26,669 nucleotides of DNA, taken from positions 1 through 26,669 of the IMG/VR virus record IMGVR_UViG_3300042477_000491. The stretch is one strand, 5' to 3'. Origin of the DNA: a virus. The position numbers and the translations under genes were made by a program. Positions 23,942-26,669 of this stretch are shown one piece after another. The notes under the pieces are model-generated. The model made no database searches. It worked only from the letters and a program-made list of their open reading frames with translations, and was not told where the DNA came from. Each line of letters opens with the position of its first letter. Within the stretch, counting starts at the first letter, position 1.

Positions 23942-24166
23942 ATGAGCGAGCAAGCAGAGAAAAAGGAAATTACTTTACCGGAAGTTTCAAAAGCTATTGA
24001 AATTGTTGGAGTTTTACTCAATCAAATTACCATTCCAGCAAATCGTGCTCAAGAGTTTGCTCTTTTGACTTCAACTTTAGGTGAACTTAAAGCTTTCGTT
24101 GATGGTAAAATCAATGAAAATGCACCTGAAGTTGCGGAGGAAGTGATCAATACTCCTGAGTCTTAA
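23942..24166 (+). CDS. Small acidic hypothetical protein
   Basis: The 74-residue product is helical-looking and acidic: EITLPEVSKAIEIVGVLLNQ, then ANRAQEFALLTSTLGELKAF, with an acidic tail (ENAPEVAEEVINTPES). No membrane segment is likely, though the helices are amphipathic. A good Shine-Dalgarno (GGAG, 9 nt before ATG) and a late promoter upstream support expression. I do not recognise the family. It may be a small assembly or structural protein; the sequence does not decide. Confidence 0.8.
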   Translation: MSEQAEKKEITLPEVSKAIEIVGVLLNQITIPANRAQEFALLTSTLGELKAFVDGKINENAPEVAEEVINTPES

Positions 24167-24192
24167 CATATCGGACACTTCATCGTTCCAAA

Positions 24193-24247
24193 GCGTTTAA
24201 GCATAAATAAAAAACACTTTATTAACTTAAACGCGAAAGCATAAATA
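24193..24247 (+). promoter_or_regulatory. Inverted repeat with duplicated AGCATAAATA boxes
   Basis: GCGTTTAAG (24193-24201) and CTTAAACGC (24226-24234) form a perfect 9-bp inverted repeat. Inside it AATAAA (24206-24211) can pair with TTTATT (24218-24223), leaving a 6-nt loop. AGCATAAATA occurs twice (24200-24209 and 24238-24247), giving two CATAAATA variants of the late promoter core. The second ends 3 nt before ATG 24251. Possible roles are a terminator for the upstream small gene, tandem late promoters, or a regulated leader. Confidence 0.5.
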
Positions 24248-24250
24248 GAG

Positions 24251-24511
24251 ATGTTATTAAGTGAGACTTTTCAGATGATACTTAAAGAAGCACAAGACGT
24301 TACCCCAATTCATAGTGATGTTGATATCGATTCATCGGTAAAAGCAATTCGCGTGGGTCATAGCGGAGATCTTGTGGTTCTTTTATCAAAAGATAGCACT
24401 CCAGTCACATTAGAAAACGTCGGTCCAAACGACCCGATTTTACAGTTTATAAGAATAAAGAAGATTTTCAAAGCAGGAACAACTGCGAAAAATATTATTG
24501 CTTTAAAGTAA
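24251..24511 (+). CDS. Small spike-base-like structural protein
   Basis: The 86-residue product has a short N-terminal part, then a compact beta domain: SVKAIRVGHSGDLVVLLSKD (29-48), STPVTLENVGPNDPILQFIRI (49-69) and KKIFKAGTTAKNIIALK (70-86). This matches the layout of the small spike-base (RCAP_Rcc01079-type) proteins of gene transfer agents and phages, where A(I)xVG..GDL.V...D...V....V..G..LP.R..R....GTTA..I.AL is the core. That assignment is from memory of the pattern. The start may be ATG 24251, or ATG 24275 if transcription begins at the CATAAATA box 3 nt upstream. It probably decorates or anchors a tail fibre or head surface. Confidence 0.7.
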   Translation: MLLSETFQMILKEAQDVTPIHSDVDIDSSVKAIRVGHSGDLVVLLSKDSTPVTLENVGPNDPILQFIRIKKIFKAGTTAKNIIALK

Positions 24512-24576
24512 CAGTAAAATCAAGTGAGTGGTGCTTAAAATCATCTGAAGCAAAAACTAAGTGTGAGAGGAACGAA

Positions 24577-25116
24577 ATGCTTCAGCCCCCAGTGACAGAT
24601 GTTGTTTGTAAGGAAAGTGTGGGAATTTGGTCTCATCTGCATACATTTGCAATATCGACGATTGCTGTGTTTGCGCCATTAAAGAGCGTAATGTTTGCTC
24701 TTTTATTTCTCGTCTCAGTCGATGTTATCACCGGCATTTGGGCTGCAATTGTTACAAATAAACCTCTTACCTCTCGAAGACTTGCCCGTACAATAGTAAA
24801 AACGTTTGTTTATCTTACCACTATTTGCGTAGTTCATGTGGCAAACAAATACTTACTCTCGGCTGGAGAATTTAGTCTACCTTTGGACACGCTCATCGTC
24901 GGTTTTATTGCTCTCACTGAACTAAAATCAATACTTGAAAATCTGCAAAAAATTCAGAAACAACCTCTTCTTCAATTTGTAATTGATAGAATCGCGTCTG
25001 ATTCTTCAAGGGCGCTTGAGCAAATAGAACCCGAAGACAAACCTGAGATACAGCCTAAGACAAAGCCTAAGACACCAAAGGAGAAAAAAGGTGGCACTTC
25101 CAACCGACAGAAATAG
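24577..25116 (+). CDS. Holin (phage_holin_4_1-like)
   Basis: The 179-residue product has three likely membrane segments (about 37-59, 74-95, 101-116). The family-like signature is SVDVITGIWAAIVTNKPLTSRRLARTIVKTFVYL (47-80), with ALTELKSILENLQKI (112-126). This resembles the bacteriophage holin family of the toxin-secretion/phage-lysis type (DxxTGxxAA...K.L.S......K...Y......E..SI.EN). A charged, Pro/Lys-rich tail (151-179) is cytoplasmic by expectation. Holins form the inner-membrane lesions that let endolysin reach the wall and time lysis. A Shine-Dalgarno (GAGAGGA) lies 5-6 nt before ATG. Its last 26 nt overlap the start of gp13. Confidence 0.85.
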   Translation: MLQPPVTDVVCKESVGIWSHLHTFAISTIAVFAPLKSVMFALLFLVSVDVITGIWAAIVTNKPLTSRRLARTIVKTFVYLTTICVVHVANKYLLSAGEFSLPLDTLIVGFIALTELKSILENLQKIQKQPLLQFVIDRIASDSSRALEQIEPEDKPEIQPKTKPKTPKEKKGGTSNRQK

Positions 25117-26077
25117 TTTAATTAAATTCTGTCTTCAGGAACTCGGCGCTCCAGTCATTCAAATAAACCTTGATGAGGAGCAAATTGAGAATCAGGTAGA
25201 CAAGGCTTTAGAACTCTTTAAAGAGTACCACATTGATGGTACAGCCATCTACTATAAAGCTTTCAAGGCTGAGGGCTCTAAGCTAAAACTTGCCGCAACA
25301 CCCCCAAATGACTTTCAATATCGAGAAATCGTTCAAGGCTCAACGTCCGGTGCTCAAGGGCGAGTAGAAGCGTACGATAAGGCAAATAAAGAAATCACCT
25401 TTATATTTCCAGATCGCATATCCCCTAAGCATTTCGTAAATGGTGAGATTATTACAGGTAATCAATCGGGAGTAAATGCAACACTTGCCTCTAATGAGGC
25501 ACAAATACTTGGTAGTATTGATAAGAAATATCTCGACCTTCCTGACTCCGTTATAGGAATCATTGATGTTTTAAAATCTAGAAGCACTTTCGGTTCACAC
25601 CCGATTAACCCATTTGATTTACAATATCAACTTGCACAGCAAGTGACTATTCATACATTTTTAAATGCTGATGTCGTTACGTACTACATGTATCAGCAAG
25701 ATATATCACTTTGGGATCAGTTATTTACAGGAGTCAATCCTCATTGGCATTCACGCAAAGAAAACCGCCTTTATATACACACCAATTGGACTGAAGAATA
25801 TAAAATTGGTCAATACATCGTCGTCAAATTTTGGGGAGCTGTAAAACCAGAAGACTTCCCTAAAGTGTACGGCGATAAATGGATTAGAAAATACCTAACG
25901 GCACTGCTTCAGGTTCAGTGGGGGCGAAATCTCACCAAGTTTACTAATGTGGCTCTACCGGGTGGTATTACGCTAAATGGGGAACAGATTCTTCTCTCCG
26001 GTGAAAAGGCTAAGGAGGAAGCTGAAATCGAATTGCGCTCGACTTACGAAATGAGAACCCCATTTAAAATTGGGTAA
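25091..26077 (+). CDS. 13: Neck protein gp13
   Basis: The 328-residue product starts at GTG 25091 inside the holin gene, behind AAAAAAGG. Its N-terminus (MALPTDRNSLIKFCLQELGA, then PVIQINLDEEQIENQVDKAL) is highly typical of gp13 of marine T4-like phages, as is YHIDGTAIYYKAF. Later segments are YLDLPDSVIGIIDVLK (147-162), DLQYQLAQQ, the WHSRKENRLYIHTNW region and WIRKYLTALLQVQWGRNLTKF. Gp13 and gp14 close the packaged head and form the connector for the tail. About residues 62-140 hold a GSTSGAQGRVEAYD ... GEIITGNQSGVNATL module that looks inserted relative to the core. Length is close to T4 gp13 (309). Confidence 0.92.
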   Translation: MALPTDRNSLIKFCLQELGAPVIQINLDEEQIENQVDKALELFKEYHIDGTAIYYKAFKAEGSKLKLAATPPNDFQYREIVQGSTSGAQGRVEAYDKANKEITFIFPDRISPKHFVNGEIITGNQSGVNATLASNEAQILGSIDKKYLDLPDSVIGIIDVLKSRSTFGSHPINPFDLQYQLAQQVTIHTFLNADVVTYYMYQQDISLWDQLFTGVNPHWHSRKENRLYIHTNWTEEYKIGQYIVVKFWGAVKPEDFPKVYGDKWIRKYLTALLQVQWGRNLTKFTNVALPGGITLNGEQILLSGEKAKEEAEIELRSTYEMRTPFKIG

Positions 26078-26086
26078 GAGTTTCGC

Positions 26087-26669
26087 ATGACAGCAAACAA
26101 ATATTTCAATCTTTTTAAGAATAAAAGCGAGCAAAGCTTACTTGATAGTCTCATGAACGAGACTATTGCCATTCATGGAATGAACTGTATATACATTAAA
26201 CGTTCCGGTCCTGTTGATCTCTTCTACGGCGAAGACCCTCTAGCAAAATTTACCAAATGGTTTGAAATGGTTGCCTACATAAAAAATGTAGATGGCTTTA
26301 GTGGTAGGGCAATGATGCAGAAGTGGGGCATCACGATGGAGCAATCCATTACAATTCAAATAGGTAAAACTGAATTTACTAGACAAGTTGGTACCGAGCT
26401 AGATCCCGTAAATAGGCCACGCGAGGGTGACTTATTATATTTCCCGTATGGTTTACCGGGTCAGTATCTCCTTGAAATTAAATATGTAACCGACAACGTA
26501 CCGTTTGTTGAACTTGGGCGAGATTACCTTTACGAAATTGATTGTCGCATGTTCACGTACAGCAATGAGGACTTAGACACTGGCATCTCTGAAATTGATA
26601 ATATCGAAGATGAAATCAAGCAGGGCATTGAAGTTGACCTTGGAAGCGGTACGGGGCAATTTGTTAAGA
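26087..26669 (+). CDS. 14: Neck protein gp14, 3'-truncated by the window end
   Basis: The frame runs from ATG 26087 to the window end without a stop, giving 194 complete codons; T4 gp14 has 256 residues, so the C-terminus is missing. The gp14 family pattern is clear: ANKYFNLFKNKSEQSLLDSL, then GEDPLAKFTKWFEMVAYIKN, VDGFSGRAMMQKWGITMEQS, RPREGDLLYFPYGLPGQYLL, YVTDNVPFVELGRDYLYEID, MFTYSNEDLDTGISEID. It starts 9 nt after gp13, with AAGAG upstream as a weak ribosome-binding site. Together with gp13 it completes the head neck, and the pair follows T4 order exactly. Confidence 0.92.
   Translation, partial: MTANKYFNLFKNKSEQSLLDSLMNETIAIHGMNCIYIKRSGPVDLFYGEDPLAKFTKWFEMVAYIKNVDGFSGRAMMQKWGITMEQSITIQIGKTEFTRQVGTELDPVNRPREGDLLYFPYGLPGQYLLEIKYVTDNVPFVELGRDYLYEIDCRMFTYSNEDLDTGISEIDNIEDEIKQGIEVDLGSGTGQFVK

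Overview
The window is a late structural region of a T4-like contractile-tailed bacteriophage (myovirus). Its gene content and order match the marine T4-like phages of cyanobacteria, SAR11 and similar hosts more closely than coliphage T4. No host gene, tRNA, rRNA, CRISPR array, insertion sequence or integrase is visible. The DNA is AT-rich (about 40% G+C by eye). A two-gene spanin pair with an outer-membrane lipoprotein points to a Gram-negative host. I cannot name the host from this sequence.

Layout. (1) 1-911: a 5'-truncated small protein built of two 65-residue repeats, then a conserved phage hypothetical. (2) 949-2070: a gamma-glutamylcyclotransferase-like protein, then an i-spanin/o-spanin pair for outer-membrane lysis. 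(3) 2128-12475: baseplate wedge genes in T4 order: gp25, gp6, a structural protein in the gp7 slot, gp8, then a very large DUF4815-type structural protein. Between the gp7-slot gene and gp8 sits a short reverse-strand island (6032-6854) with a calcineurin-like metallophosphoesterase and a possible small membrane protein. (4) 12484-23856: a second large structural protein and a run of small and large tail-fibre genes, including a collar-domain fibre with 16 HxH motifs and a 1127-residue fibre ending in an S74 intramolecular chaperone. (5) 23942-25116: a small hypothetical, a spike-base-like small protein and a holin. (6) 25091-26669: neck proteins gp13 and gp14, the latter cut by the window end.

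How it works together. The baseplate wedge proteins, the fibres that read the host surface, and the neck proteins that close the head and join it to the tail are all made late. Four exact TATAAATA boxes, the T4-type late promoter core, sit in intergenic gaps at 2113, 6828, 20428 and 23872, each before a structural block. Two CATAAATA variants lie at 24202 and 24240. The holin and spanins are the membrane parts of the lysis machinery; no endolysin is visible here. Most genes are packed with gaps of 1-10 nt or small overlaps, so each block is probably one transcript.

The least ordinary features are: the reverse-strand island with a hairpin in its 17-bp convergent overlap; the His-rich fibre; repeated modules at four places; the leaderless-looking promoter/start geometry of gp25 and the 24251 gene; a 12-mer shared by two distant intergenic regions; and a module apparently inserted in gp13.
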